Of a stretch of DNA of 64,000 nt, positions 17,346 through 24,843 are shown in pieces. The notes under the pieces were generated by a model that was given only the letters and a program-made list of their open reading frames with translations, was not told where the DNA came from and did not search any database. Numbering within the stretch: the first letter of the stretch is position 1; each line of letters opens with the position of its first letter. Made by a program: the position numbers and the translations under genes. Origin of the DNA: Agrococcus sp. Marseille-Q4369 (GTDB lineage: Bacteria > Actinomycetota > Actinomycetes > Actinomycetales > Microbacteriaceae); NCBI RefSeq assembly GCF_018308945.1, contig NZ_CP070501.1, positions 1,550,001-1,614,000 of the forward strand, written 5' to 3'.

Positions 17346-17408
17346 GCCGCCACTCTGCCGCGCGTTGCTATGCGCGCACCGAGAGCCGCCCGCCCGCCCG
17401 ACGCCGCG

Positions 17409-17466
17409 CAGAGTGCCGGAACTCTGCACTCTGCAGACCTCAAGACGACAGAGTGCCGGAACTCTG
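17409..17466. repeat. Twin palindromes CAGAGTGCCGGAACTCTG, 40 bp apart
   Basis: Identical 18-bp elements occupy 17409-17426 and 17449-17466, each with CAGAGT/ACTCTG arms around GCCGGA. They lie upstream of the peroxidase start, and the second overlaps the 3' end of the truncated MFS gene. They are either repressor sites for the peroxidase gene or a small mobile palindrome. Confidence 0.7.
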
Positions 17467-17934
17467 CGGTGCGGGGGCGGCGGGCGGCGCGTCGAGGCGG
17501 CGGCTCGACCACGCTGCGAGCGCCGCGACGAGCACGCCGGCCGCTGCCACCCCGACAAGCCAGCGGAAGTCGACGACCGTCAGCAGCGCGCTGCCGAGGG
17601 CGAGCATGAGCATCTGCGGCACGTTGATCGACACGTTGAGCGCCGCCGAGGTGCGGCCCTGCAGGCGCGGCGGCGTGAGCCGCATCCGCAGCGTCACGAC
17701 GCCCACGATGATCCACGGCACGCAGAACCCGATGAGCGCTTGCGCGCCGCCCATCGCGCCCCAGCGCATCCATGCCTCCACGAGCGGCCACTGCACCGCG
17801 ACGAACGCGAAGACCGTGCCGAGCCCGAGGAGCGCGAGCCCCGCCGCGACGAGCCGCCGCTCGCCGATGCGCCGCAGCACCGCCGCAGAGCACAGGCCGC
17901 CGAGCAGCCCGCCGACGCCCTGGATGCTTCGCAA
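17440..17934 (-). pseudogene. MFS transporter, C-terminal half only
   Basis: The open frame encodes 164 residues corresponding to the second half of an MFS transporter of the MFS_3 type. MRSIQGVGGLLGGLCSAAVL, RLVAAGLALLGLGTVFA and LQGRTSAALNVSINVPQML match helices 7 to 12. The first six helices and the loop-2 motif are absent, and the sequence just upstream (17935-17978) shows no continuation in any frame. The last residues (QSSGTLSS) are encoded by the palindromic repeat, so the C-terminus is also disturbed. A half transporter is unlikely to function. It is read as a decayed gene between the peroxidase and the alcohol dehydrogenase. Confidence 0.7.
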
Positions 17935-17978
17935 GGGTCCTTTCGAAGAGATCGCCTCGGCGTGACGCGGGGCATGGA

Positions 17979-18009
17979 GAAGGCCCTCGCCGAGCAGGCG
18001 AGGGCCTTC
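17979..18009 (-). terminator. Rho-independent-type hairpin after alcohol dehydrogenase
   Basis: Thirteen-base perfect arms (17979-17991 and 17997-18009) with a 5-nt loop lie 13 bp beyond the stop codon of the minus-strand dehydrogenase. There is no clear U-tract, as is common in high-GC actinobacteria. Confidence 0.7.
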
Positions 18010-18021
18010 GGGCGACGCGCG

Positions 18022-19086
18022 TCAGCGCATCGAGACGAGGATCTTCACCTCGTGCTCCTTGTTGTCGATGAGCTGACGGAATCCCTGCTCGACGATATCG
18101 TCGACGAGGATGCGTCCGGTGATGAAGGGCGCGAGGTCGACGGCGCCGCTGCGGGCGAGCTCGATCGCCTCGACGTGGTCGTTGGCGTAGCCGATCGACG
18201 CGCCCATGACGCGGTCCTGCATCGTGAGGCCCGCGGTGACGTCCAGCTCGTACGGCTTCGTGTGGATCGCGACGATCTCGAGCCGGCCCCCGGGCCCGAG
18301 CACGTCGAGCAGCTGCGTCACGACGGCGCCGACACCCGCCGCGTCGAACGCGACCTCCGCGCCGCGGCCCTCGGTGTCGGTGCGCACGACCTCGGCGAGG
18401 TCTTCCTTCGCCGGGTCGACCACGACATCCGCGACCCCGGTGTCGCGCGCCTTCTCGCGGCGCGCGGTCGACATCTCCGACACGATCACCCGCAGGCCCT
18501 TCGCCTTCAGCACCGCCGCGACGAGCAGGCCGATGGGGCCCGCGCCGCCGACGACGGCCGTCTGGCCCTCCTCGGCACCCGCGTGCTTGACGGCGTGCAG
18601 CGCGACGGCGAGCGGCTCGATGAGCGCCGCCTGGTCGAGCGGCAGGTCGCCGACGGGGTGCACCCAGCGACGATCGACGACGATGCGCTCGCTCAGCCCG
18701 CCGCCGAGGCCAGAGATGCCGATGAAGCCCATCTGCTCGCACAGGTTGTACTTCCCGGCTTGGCACGCGGGGCACGTGCCGTCGACCATGAGCGGCTCGA
18801 CGACGACGCGATCGCCGACCTCGAGGCCGTCGACGCCCTCCCCGAGCTCCTCGACGACGCCCGAGAACTCGTGGCCCATGACGACCGGCAGCGTCTCGTT
18901 CGAGAGCGGATGCGGCTGGTCGGCCGAGGGCGCGGGCGGGATCGGGCCGTCGTGGTACAGGTGCAGATCGCTGCCGCAGATGCCGTTGAAGGCCGGCGCG
19001 ATCTTGACGGTGCCGGGGCGCGTCTCGGGCTCCTCCACCTCCTCGACGCGGATGTCTTCCTTGCCGTAGTACATCGCCGCCTTCAT
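18022..19086 (-). CDS. Zn-dependent alcohol dehydrogenase, 2,3-butanediol dehydrogenase-like
   Basis: The 354-residue medium-chain dehydrogenase has catalytic-zinc elements FNGICGSDLHLY (Cys near residue 37) and VVMGHEFSGVVEELGEGV. Structural zinc is suggested by GTCPACQAGKYNLC, which shows three of the usual four Cys. The nucleotide fold is VVGGAGPIGLLVAAVLKAKG. The overall pattern, including HPLSNETLPVVMGHEF, resembles (R,R)-butanediol dehydrogenase and related polyol dehydrogenases. The longer open frame upstream is rejected; ATG 19086 has a GGGAG ribosome binding site and begins MKAAMYYGKEDIRVEEV, the normal family start. A strong hairpin follows, so it appears to be a single-gene unit. 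Confidence 0.88.
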   Translation of the reverse strand: MKAAMYYGKEDIRVEEVEEPETRPGTVKIAPAFNGICGSDLHLYHDGPIPPAPSADQPHPLSNETLPVVMGHEFSGVVEELGEGVDGLEVGDRVVVEPLMVDGTCPACQAGKYNLCEQMGFIGISGLGGGLSERIVVDRRWVHPVGDLPLDQAALIEPLAVALHAVKHAGAEEGQTAVVGGAGPIGLLVAAVLKAKGLRVIVSEMSTARREKARDTGVADVVVDPAKEDLAEVVRTDTEGRGAEVAFDAAGVGAVVTQLLDVLGPGGRLEIVAIHTKPYELDVTAGLTMQDRVMGASIGYANDHVEAIELARSGAVDLAPFITGRILVDDIVEQGFRQLIDNKEHEVKILVSMR

Positions 19087-19156
19087 GTCGCGACTCCCTT
19101 CGTCGATGGAGCCTCCACCATGGCGCGCGCGCATCAGAGCGCGCTGGACGCGCGCG

Positions 19157-19933
19157 TCAGCCTGCCGCGACGAGCTCCTCGCGGCGCAGCTCGATCCAGG
19201 GCCCCGCAGGGTTGATGACGATCGCGGCGAACGGCCCCTGCTGCAGCTGCTCGAGCACGTGCGTCGTGGTCGTCGTGACGATGCCGTCGCGCAGGTCACG
19301 GGCAGCGAGCTCGGGAGCCGACGTGTAGGCGACGAGCGCCGTGCTGCCGTCGTCGCGGCGCGTGACGCGCAGCTGCGGGGGCGCGTCGCTCTCCTGGCCC
19401 TCGGCCGGCTGACCGGCGAGCAGGAGCGGCCCCTCGGCGACGAGCGCGGTGATGACCTCCGCGCGCGAGCCGGTGCCCGCATCTGCCGCCGCGATCGCGG
19501 CGCTCAGCCGGTCGTTGCGCGGATGGCGCAGGGCGAAGTCGATGTCGGCCGCCGAGAGGGCTGCGGTCTTCTCGGCCGGGTCGATGTAGAGCCACGCGGC
19601 ACCCTGGCGCTGCGCGAGCTCGAGCACCGCGGCCGCCGGCTGCGCGATCGACTGGTAGCGCGTGCCCTCCGGGTGGATGCGGGCGATCTCGGCGTTGCTC
19701 GTGAACGCGAGCAGCGCGCGCTGCCCGTCGGGCCCGACGCGCTGGTTGATGCGCAGCTTCGACCCCGTGTGGAGCCGGCCGTCGGAGATGTCGAGCTCGG
19801 AGCCTGTCACGTCGAGCAGCAGCTCTCCCGTGAGGCACGCGCGCAGCACGTCGATCATCGTCTCCTGCGAGCGGTCGGCGGCGAACGCCGCCACTGCCCG
19901 CCGCACCCGGCTGTTGTCCACGAGCTCTGCCAT
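19157..19933 (-). CDS. SseB-domain protein
   Basis: The 258-residue soluble protein contains two SseB-like segments. The first, about residues 15-120, includes RALLAFTSNAEIARIHPEG. The second, about 130-255, ends in the hallmark INPAGPWIELRREEL. Family members in actinobacteria often occur as such duplicated proteins. Their biochemical role is not established, although the type III secretion enhancer SseB of Salmonella gave the name. No secretion genes are near. The ATG at 19933 is divergent from an ArsR-type gene, with a short inverted repeat (CGGCAGA-gag-TCTGCCG, 19964-19980) between them. Confidence 0.8.
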   Translation of the reverse strand: MAELVDNSRVRRAVAAFAADRSQETMIDVLRACLTGELLLDVTGSELDISDGRLHTGSKLRINQRVGPDGQRALLAFTSNAEIARIHPEGTRYQSIAQPAAAVLELAQRQGAAWLYIDPAEKTAALSAADIDFALRHPRNDRLSAAIAAADAGTGSRAEVITALVAEGPLLLAGQPAEGQESDAPPQLRVTRRDDGSTALVAYTSAPELAARDLRDGIVTTTTTHVLEQLQQGPFAAIVINPAGPWIELRREELVAAG

Positions 19934-19998
19934 GCGACCACGCTAGCGATTTCTCGGGCCGCGCGGCAGAGAGTCTGCCGACGATGCACGATTCAGTC

Positions 19999-20033
19999 TT
20001 GACTTATATAAAGCACGATGCAACAGTGCTCGC
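19999..20033 (+). promoter_or_regulatory. Leaderless promoter of ArsR gene with AT-rich operator
   Basis: A -35 TTGACT (19999-20004), a 17-bp spacer and a -10 AACAGT (20022-20027) end 6 nt before ATG 20034. The spacer holds the palindrome TTATATAA, which is AT-rich in otherwise GC-rich DNA and fits ArsR autoregulation. AGCAC/GTGCT arms surround the -10 box. Confidence 0.55.
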
Positions 20034-20393
20034 ATGCACGCGTTCGACGTCCTCGGCGATCCGGTGCGGCGACGCATCCTCGAGCTGCTCGCCGACGGCG
20101 AGTCGAGCGCGGGCGAGCTCGCCGAGACGATCGGTGCCGAGTTCGGCATCAGCCAGCCGGCGGTGAGCCAGCACTTGCGGGTGCTGCGCGAGCAGGGCTT
20201 CGCGAGCGTGCGGCCCGAGGGGCGACGGCGCCTCTACGCGGTCGATGCGGCCGGTCCGCGCGCGGCGAGCGAGTGGCTCAGCGCGTTCGACCGTTCCTGG
20301 GCGCCGCGGCTCGCGGCGCTCGACACCGAACTCGCGCGAGGACGCCGCCAGCGGCGGCTCGACGCCGAGCGCGACAGCACGACGGAGGGATGA
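20034..20393 (+). CDS. ArsR-family transcriptional regulator
   Basis: The 119-residue protein is a compact winged helix-turn-helix: DVLGDPVRRRILELLADGE, then the recognition helix region FGISQPAVSQHLRVLREQGF and the wing EGRRRLYAVD. There is no CxC metal-binding motif, and it is followed directly by an AHSA1 (SRPBCC) gene. Such ArsR-AHSA1 pairs are common and are not metal sensors. Its stop overlaps the AHSA1 start by 4 bp. Because that partner is truncated, the regulator may have lost its target gene. The start is leaderless. Confidence 0.9.
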   Translation: MHAFDVLGDPVRRRILELLADGESSAGELAETIGAEFGISQPAVSQHLRVLREQGFASVRPEGRRRLYAVDAAGPRAASEWLSAFDRSWAPRLAALDTELARGRRQRRLDAERDSTTEG

Positions 20394-20703
20394 CCATGGT
20401 GGATGTCCAGGCACAGCTCGGCGCGGTGGAGCGCACGGTGGGGAGCACGGAGGTCGACGGCGCGCCCGCGCGCGTGCAGTCCCTCGCGCAGCGCTACCCC
20501 TCCCCGATCGACGACGTGTGGAGCGCCGTGACGGATCCCGCGCGCATCGGGCGCTGGTTCCTCCCGGTCTCTGGCGAGTTGCGGCTCGGCGGCCGCTACC
20601 AGACCGAGGGCAACGCGGGCGGCGAGATCCTCGAGTGCGAACCGCCCGCTGACGACCGCGCGCGCTATCGCGTGACGTGGGAGTTCGGCGGCGGCATGTC
20701 GTG
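20390..20703 (+). pseudogene. AHSA1/SRPBCC protein, truncated after about 104 codons
   Basis: The frame from ATG 20390 (GGAGG ribosome binding site, ATGA overlap with arsR) encodes an AHSA1-like N-terminus: SLAQRYPSPIDDVWSAVTDP, RIGRWFLPVSGELRLGG, and VTWEFGGGMS. Family proteins then continue with a Trp-led strand and a C-terminal helix. Here homology stops at about base 20703, exactly where a sequence resembling the 3' end of a tRNA begins. The frame stays open to 21295, but the downstream translation has no SRPBCC features and overlaps the quinone oxidoreductase gene. The ligand-binding domain is therefore incomplete and probably non-functional. Confidence 0.75.
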
Positions 20704-20732
20704 CCTGGTTCGATCCCACCACCGGCCACCCA
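20704..20732 (+). other. tRNA 3'-half-like sequence (possible attachment-site scar)
   Basis: The sequence GGTTCGATCCCACC followed by ACCGGCCACCCA resembles the T-loop, the 3' T-stem strand, a 7-nt acceptor strand and the discriminator of a tRNA. The 5' half of a tRNA is absent. It begins precisely where the AHSA1 gene is broken. This is the pattern left by integration at, or excision from, a tRNA attachment site. Confidence 0.45.
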
Positions 20733-20834
20733 CATGTGACGGGGCCGCGACACGCCGTCGTCGAGGTGCCGGCGACCCGGCAGCGTCGCCCGGGCTCGAG
20801 CTGACCCGTTCCCGCCGACGCGAGCCGTTGCAGC

Positions 20835-20945
20835 GGGTCGCGTCGCCGATAGGGGGTCGCCTGGGCGCTGCGAAGGGTCGCGTCGGCGAGACGGGGTCGG
20901 GTGGCTGCCGCGACGGGTCGAGTCGGCGCGAAGGGGTCGCGTCGG
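20835..20945. repeat. Six GGGTCG(N)GT repeats, alternating 19/21-bp spacing
   Basis: GGGTCG starts at 20835, 20854, 20875, 20894, 20915 and 20934, giving intervals of 19, 21, 19, 21 and 19 bp, a 40-bp higher-order period. Most copies extend as GGGTCGCGTCGGC. The array lies between the truncated AHSA1 gene and the 3' end of the quinone oxidoreductase gene and has no coding support. Confidence 0.7.
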
Positions 20946-20961
20946 CCGGCCCGCCTGGCGT

Positions 20962-21942
20962 TCACCGGACGAGCAGGATCTTGCCGCCCGGCGCATCCGC
21001 CGAGCCCATGAGCGCGTGCGCCGCGCCGGCCTCGGCGAGCGGCATCGTCGTGCCGATCACGGGGCGGATCTCGCCGGTCGAGAAGAGCGGCCAGACGTGC
21101 TCGCGCACCTGGGCCACCGCATCCGCCTTCGAGCCGCGCCCCTCGATCGGGCGCGCGCGGAGCGTCATGGCGCGGAGCGTCACCCGGCGCTGCATGAGCC
21201 GGCGCAGGTCGATCTCCGCCCTCGAGCCACCCTGCACGGCGATGATCGTGAGCGACCCGTCGAGGGCGAGCGCGTCGAGGTTGCGGTCGAGGTAGTCGGC
21301 GCCGATGACGTCGAGCACGAGCTCGGCGCCGCGGCCCTCGGTCGCGCCGAGCACCGCCTCGACGAAGTCCTCCGAGCGGTAGTCGATCGCGAGCTCGGCG
21401 CCGAGCGAGCGCACGAGCTCGTGGTGGCGCGCGCTCGCGGTCGTCGCGACGCGCCAGCCGCGGGCGCGCAGCAGCAGGATCGCCATCGTGCCGATGCCGC
21501 CGGAGCCCCCGTGCACGAGCGCGACGCCGTCGGGCGAGGGCGGCGGCACGTCGCGGATGGCGGTCCAGACGGTGAGCACCGCCTCGGGGAGCGCCGCCGC
21601 CTCGTCGAGCGCGATGGCGGCAGGCACGGGCAGCACTTGCGTCGCCGGCACCGCGACCCGCTCGGCGTAGCCGCCGCCCGCGAGCAGCGCGCACACCGGC
21701 TCGCCGAGCGTGAACCCCTCCACGCCCTCGCCGAGCGCCGTGATCGTGCCCGAGCACTCGAGCCCGAGGATCTCGGAGGCGCCGGGCGGCGGCGGGTACT
21801 TGCCCGCCGCCTGCATGACATCGGCCCGGTTGACGGCGGTCGCGACGACGTCGATGACGACCTCGCCGTGCCCCGCGACGGGATCGGGCGCATCCTCCCA
21901 CTCGAGCGGCGCGCCCGCCGCGCGCTGCCGGATCGCCTTCAC
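20962..21942 (-). CDS. NAD(P)H:quinone oxidoreductase (zeta-crystallin-like MDR)
   Basis: The 326-residue medium-chain reductase lacks zinc-binding Cys residues. It shows TAVNRADVMQAAGKYPPPPG, LGLECSGTITALGEGVEGF and the NADPH motif HGGSGGIGTMAILLLRARGW, as in quinone oxidoreductase and PIG3-like proteins. It ends in DAPGGKILLVR. Such enzymes reduce quinones by one electron or act on other electrophiles. The longer frame to 21993 is rejected because GTG 21942 gives the usual VKAI start and lies 4 bp after the cupin stop, implying an operon with the cupin gene. A paralogous C-terminal remnant occurs at 43682-43728. Confidence 0.88.
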   Translation of the reverse strand: MKAIRQRAAGAPLEWEDAPDPVAGHGEVVIDVVATAVNRADVMQAAGKYPPPPGASEILGLECSGTITALGEGVEGFTLGEPVCALLAGGGYAERVAVPATQVLPVPAAIALDEAAALPEAVLTVWTAIRDVPPPSPDGVALVHGGSGGIGTMAILLLRARGWRVATTASARHHELVRSLGAELAIDYRSEDFVEAVLGATEGRGAELVLDVIGADYLDRNLDALALDGSLTIIAVQGGSRAEIDLRRLMQRRVTLRAMTLRARPIEGRGSKADAVAQVREHVWPLFSTGEIRPVIGTTMPLAEAGAAHALMGSADAPGGKILLVR

Positions 21943-21946
21943 GTCG

Positions 21947-22276
21947 TCAACGCACCGCGATCGTGAGCAGCAGCACCGCGTCGGTGAGCGCATCCACCGC
22001 GTGCGTCTCGTCGGGGATGTCGACGAGGTCGCCGGCCGCGAGCTCGACCGACGCGCTCCCCCACCGCAGCCGCACGCGGCCGACGAGCACGTGCAGCGTG
22101 CCCTCGCCGTTCGCGGAGTGGTCGTCCATGCCGTTGCCCTCGGTGAGCGCGAGCACCGTCTGCCGCAGCGAGAGCGCGCGGCCCGAGCGGGTCGACCGCC
22201 CGGCGCGGCCGCTCGAGGCCTCGCGCGCGGTCGCGAGCAGCTCGTCGGTCAGGGTGGGCAGGTGCACGGTGTCCAT
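21947..22276 (-). CDS. Cupin-domain protein
   Basis: The 109-residue protein is a single small cupin. NGMDDHSANGEGTLHVLVGRV is the first cupin motif in modified form, and GDLVDIPDETHAVDALTDAVLLL is the second, with an Asp/Glu/His-rich metal or ligand site. Proteins of this size often protect against reactive carbonyls or act as sensors, but the function cannot be fixed here. It lies upstream of the quinone reductase gene with 4 bp between them and probably forms one operon with it. The start at ATG 22276 has a GGGGG site. It is divergent from a second cupin gene, 55 bp away. Confidence 0.72.
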   Translation of the reverse strand: MDTVHLPTLTDELLATAREASSGRAGRSTRSGRALSLRQTVLALTEGNGMDDHSANGEGTLHVLVGRVRLRWGSASVELAAGDLVDIPDETHAVDALTDAVLLLTIAVR

Positions 22277-22331
22277 GCCCCCAGCATGCCGGGAATCGCG
22301 CCGGGGCTCTAGCCTGGCCGCGGAGGCGGAC

Positions 22332-22730
22332 ATGACGGATGCGGTGGGTCACGAGGGCGCGCTCGGCGCGCCTCGCGTCGTGGCCGACGGCGCAGCGCTC
22401 GCCGCGCGCACCGGCGCGGCCGACGAGCGCGGCGCGGTGTGGCGGCTCGCGGAGCCCGAGCGGCACCTCGACGCGAACGTCATCGCGCTCCCGCCGCTCG
22501 GGCGCATCGAGCCGCACGACGGGCCGGCCGAAGACGTGCTGTGGCACGTGCTCGCGGGCGCCGGCACGCTCGAGGGCGACGGCGAGCCGATCGAGCTGCG
22601 CGCCGGAGCGATCGTGTGGCTGCCGCGCGGCTCGCGGCGCGCGGTGACCGCGGGTGAGGAGGGCCTGCGCTACCTCTCGATGCATCGCCGGAAGGGCGGC
22701 CTCGGCATCGGCGGGCGGCCGGTCGGCTGA
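22332..22730 (+). CDS. Second cupin-domain protein, divergent
   Basis: The 132-residue product has a degenerate cupin core: IEPHDGPAEDVLWHVLAGAGTL, then LRAGAIVWLPRGSRRAV and GLRYLSMHRRKGGLGI. The first motif lacks the usual HxH pair. A GGAGG ribosome binding site precedes ATG 22332, and a TAGCCT -10-like box lies 15 nt upstream of the ATG. The two cupin genes are divergent neighbours with a shared 55-bp control region and may sense related ligands. The C-terminal basic segment (HRRKGGLGIGGRPVG) is conserved-looking but unassigned. The function is unknown. Confidence 0.7.
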   Translation: MTDAVGHEGALGAPRVVADGAALAARTGAADERGAVWRLAEPERHLDANVIALPPLGRIEPHDGPAEDVLWHVLAGAGTLEGDGEPIELRAGAIVWLPRGSRRAVTAGEEGLRYLSMHRRKGGLGIGGRPVG

Positions 22731-22791
22731 CCCGGCTCAGCCCTCGATCAAGATCGCGGGCCCGCGGCGCGGGGAGGGCGCTCGCGCGCGC

Positions 22792-22797
22792 TACATT
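22792..22797 (+). promoter_or_regulatory. -10 box TACATT, leaderless ctlX promoter
   Basis: TACATT ends 8 nt before GTG 22806, so transcription probably starts at or within a base of the start codon. No ribosome binding site is present, which is consistent with a leaderless transcript. Confidence 0.5.
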
Positions 22798-22805
22798 CGG
22801 CTCTC

Positions 22806-23807
22806 GTGAGCAACGTCGCGCCCTCCGCCGTCATCCTCGTACGCTCGCGCCGGTTCCGCGTGAACCCCGCGACGGCCGCCGACAACGCCTTCCAGGCCGA
22901 CCCGCCCGCGGTCGACCCCGCGGCCCTGTCGGCGCAGGCGACGCGCGAGATGGACGCGGTCGCCGACGCGCTCCGCGCGGCGGGCGTGACGGTGCACGTC
23001 TTCGACGACGACGACCCCACGCGCCCCGACAGCGTCTTCCCCAACAACTGGATCTCGACGCATCCGGGTGGCATGGTCGGCGTCTTCCCGATGTTCGCCG
23101 CGAACCGCCGGCACGAGCGCCGCGGCGACGTGCTCGAGATGCTCAAGGCGCACTACCGGGTGCAGACGATCGTCGACTACTCGGGCCTCGAGGCCGACGG
23201 CATCTTCCTCGAAGGCACGGGCGCGATGGTGATCGACCACGACTCGCGCGTCGCCTACATGGCGCGCAGCCACCGCGCCGACCAGGTGGCACTCGAGCGC
23301 TTCTGCGCCGACTTCGCCTACGAGCCGATGGCGTTCGACGCCGTCGACTCGGGCGGCCTGCCGGTCTACCACACCAACGTGCTCGGCTGGATCGGCACCC
23401 GCATGGCGATGTTCGCGCTCGAGATGGTGCCGGATGCGTCGCGTCGCGAAGCGCTGCGCGAGCGGCTGTCGGTGCACGGTCGGCAGGTCGTCGAGCTCAC
23501 CGAGGCGCAGGTGGGCGAGTTCGCGGGCAACGCGATCGAGCTGACCGGCCGGCACGCCGACGGCAGCTGGCGGCCGATCGTCGCGATGTCGGCGCGGGCG
23601 CGGCGCTCGCTGCGCGATGACCAGGTCGCCGCGATCGAGCGCTCGGCCGAGATCGTCGCGGTCGACATCCCGACGCTCGAGCTCTCAGGCGGCTCGGTGC
23701 GCTGCATGATCGCCGGCATCCACCTCGACCCGCGGCCGGGCGTGAAGCCCGGGCACGCGGCGGCGGACGACGCGCTCGCCGCGGAGGGCAGCGGGCTCCT
23801 CGCGTAG
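22806..23807 (+). CDS. ctlX: Citrulline utilisation hydrolase / arginine-deiminase-related protein
   Basis: The 333-residue protein belongs to the guanidino-group modifying enzyme superfamily, CtlX/ADI-related branch. Diagnostic segments are RPDSVFPNNWISTHPGG near residue 76, GIFLEGTGAMVIDH (acidic substrate-binding residues), GLPVYHTNVL with the catalytic His near 180, and LSGGSVRCMIAGIHL with the nucleophilic Cys near 300. Members hydrolyse citrulline-like or related ureido/guanidino substrates in the cytosol. It starts with GTG and is leaderless. A bidirectional hairpin separates it from the convergent ole operon, so it is a single-gene unit. No other arginine-pathway gene is in view. Confidence 0.87.
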   Translation: MSNVAPSAVILVRSRRFRVNPATAADNAFQADPPAVDPAALSAQATREMDAVADALRAAGVTVHVFDDDDPTRPDSVFPNNWISTHPGGMVGVFPMFAANRRHERRGDVLEMLKAHYRVQTIVDYSGLEADGIFLEGTGAMVIDHDSRVAYMARSHRADQVALERFCADFAYEPMAFDAVDSGGLPVYHTNVLGWIGTRMAMFALEMVPDASRREALRERLSVHGRQVVELTEAQVGEFAGNAIELTGRHADGSWRPIVAMSARARRSLRDDQVAAIERSAEIVAVDIPTLELSGGSVRCMIAGIHLDPRPGVKPGHAAADDALAAEGSGLLA

Positions 23808-23820
23808 CCGAGGAACTCTC

Positions 23821-23850
23821 CGCCGGTCGCGCTTCGCGCGCGGACCGGCG
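23821..23850. terminator. Bidirectional hairpin between ctlX and ole operon
   Basis: Arms CGCCGGTC (23821-23828) and GACCGGCG (23843-23850), plus inner GCGC pairing, form a stable stem between two convergent stop codons. It could serve both transcripts. Confidence 0.6.
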
Positions 23851-23868
23851 CAGCCCGCGGGATGGGGC

Positions 23869-24843
23869 TCAGCCGCCGGCGGAGCGGTAGTGCGCCGCGA
23901 GGCGGCGGAGGCCCTCGTCGATCGAGACGCTCGGCGCCCAGTCGAGGTCGCGGCGCGTGTCGCGCTGGTCGAACCAGTGGGCGGTCGAGAGCTGCTCGGC
24001 GAGGAAGCGCGTCATGGGCGGCTCGTCCCGACCCGGCCGGATCGCCCAGGCGCGCTCGATCGCGCTGCCGGCCGCCTTCGCGAGCGCGGCTGGCACGCTG
24101 AAGCGCGGCGGCTGCACGCCTGCGGCGAGGCAGATGCCGGCCATGAGGTCGCCGACCGCGCGCGGCTCGCCGTTCGTGATGACGTAGGCCTTGCCGTGGG
24201 CGGTGTCGGCGCGGCGCAGCGCTGCGACGATCCCGGAGGCGGCGTTGTCGACGTAGGTCGAGTCGATGAGCGCGGTGCCGCCGTCGAGCAGCGGCACCGT
24301 GCCGCGGCGCGCGCGGTCGATGATGCGCTCGGTGAGCTGCGCGTCTCCCGGGCCCCACACGAGGTGCGGCCGCACGGCGACGACCCGCATCGAGGCGGAG
24401 TCGCGGGACAGCGCGAGCAGCTCGGCCTCCGCCTTCGTGCGCGCGTAGTCGCCGCGCGCGTGCTCGGGCGAGGCCGGCTCGGCGCCGACGCCCGCGAGCG
24501 CCGCGCCCGCGTGCGCGACCGAGGGTGACGAGACCTGCACGAAGCGCGAGACGCCCGCGCGCTCGGCGGCGTCGAGCATGGTGCGGGTGCCGTCGACGTT
24601 CACGCGCCGGAAGTCCGCCGGGTCGCCCGCGAGCGAGACCTTCGCGGCGAGGTGGATGACGCCCTCGGCGCCGTCGAGGGCGCGCGCGACGAGGGATGCG
24701 TCGGTGACGGAGCCCAGGACATCCGTCGCCCCGGGCACCTGCGACGGGCGCCGCTGGAACGTGCGCACCTCGTGCCCGGCCGCGACGAGCTCGGCGGCGA
24801 CCGCGCGGCCGAGGAAGCCGGATGCGCCGGTGACGACGATCAC
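23869..24843 (-). CDS. oleD: OleD: 2-alkyl-3-oxoalkanoate reductase (olefin biosynthesis)
   Basis: The 324-residue NAD(P)-dependent epimerase/3-beta-HSD-fold enzyme starts VIVVTGASGFLGRAVAAEL, the Rossmann glycine motif, and has the active-site pair ARGDYARTKAEAE (Tyr-x-x-x-Lys) near residue 130. OleD reduces the beta-keto acid made by OleA to the 2-alkyl-3-hydroxyalkanoate that OleC closes to a beta-lactone. Its GTG start overlaps the oleBC stop by 4 bp (GTGA), placing it last in an oleA-oleBC-oleD operon. By fold alone it could be another 3-beta-HSD-like reductase, but the context makes OleD very likely. Confidence 0.88.
   Translation of the reverse strand: MIVVTGASGFLGRAVAAELVAAGHEVRTFQRRPSQVPGATDVLGSVTDASLVARALDGAEGVIHLAAKVSLAGDPADFRRVNVDGTRTMLDAAERAGVSRFVQVSSPSVAHAGAALAGVGAEPASPEHARGDYARTKAEAELLALSRDSASMRVVAVRPHLVWGPGDAQLTERIIDRARRGTVPLLDGGTALIDSTYVDNAASGIVAALRRADTAHGKAYVITNGEPRAVGDLMAGICLAAGVQPPRFSVPAALAKAAGSAIERAWAIRPGRDEPPMTRFLAEQLSTAHWFDQRDTRRDLDWAPSVSIDEGLRRLAAHYRSAGG

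Noticed and set aside
20704-20732. A complete tRNA gene at the T-loop-like sequence
   Set aside because: No D-arm, anticodon arm or 5' acceptor strand can be formed upstream; only the 3' half pattern exists.
20723-21295. Continuation of the AHSA1 reading frame to 21295
   Set aside because: The downstream translation has no SRPBCC features and runs antisense to the quinone oxidoreductase gene; the gene is taken as truncated.
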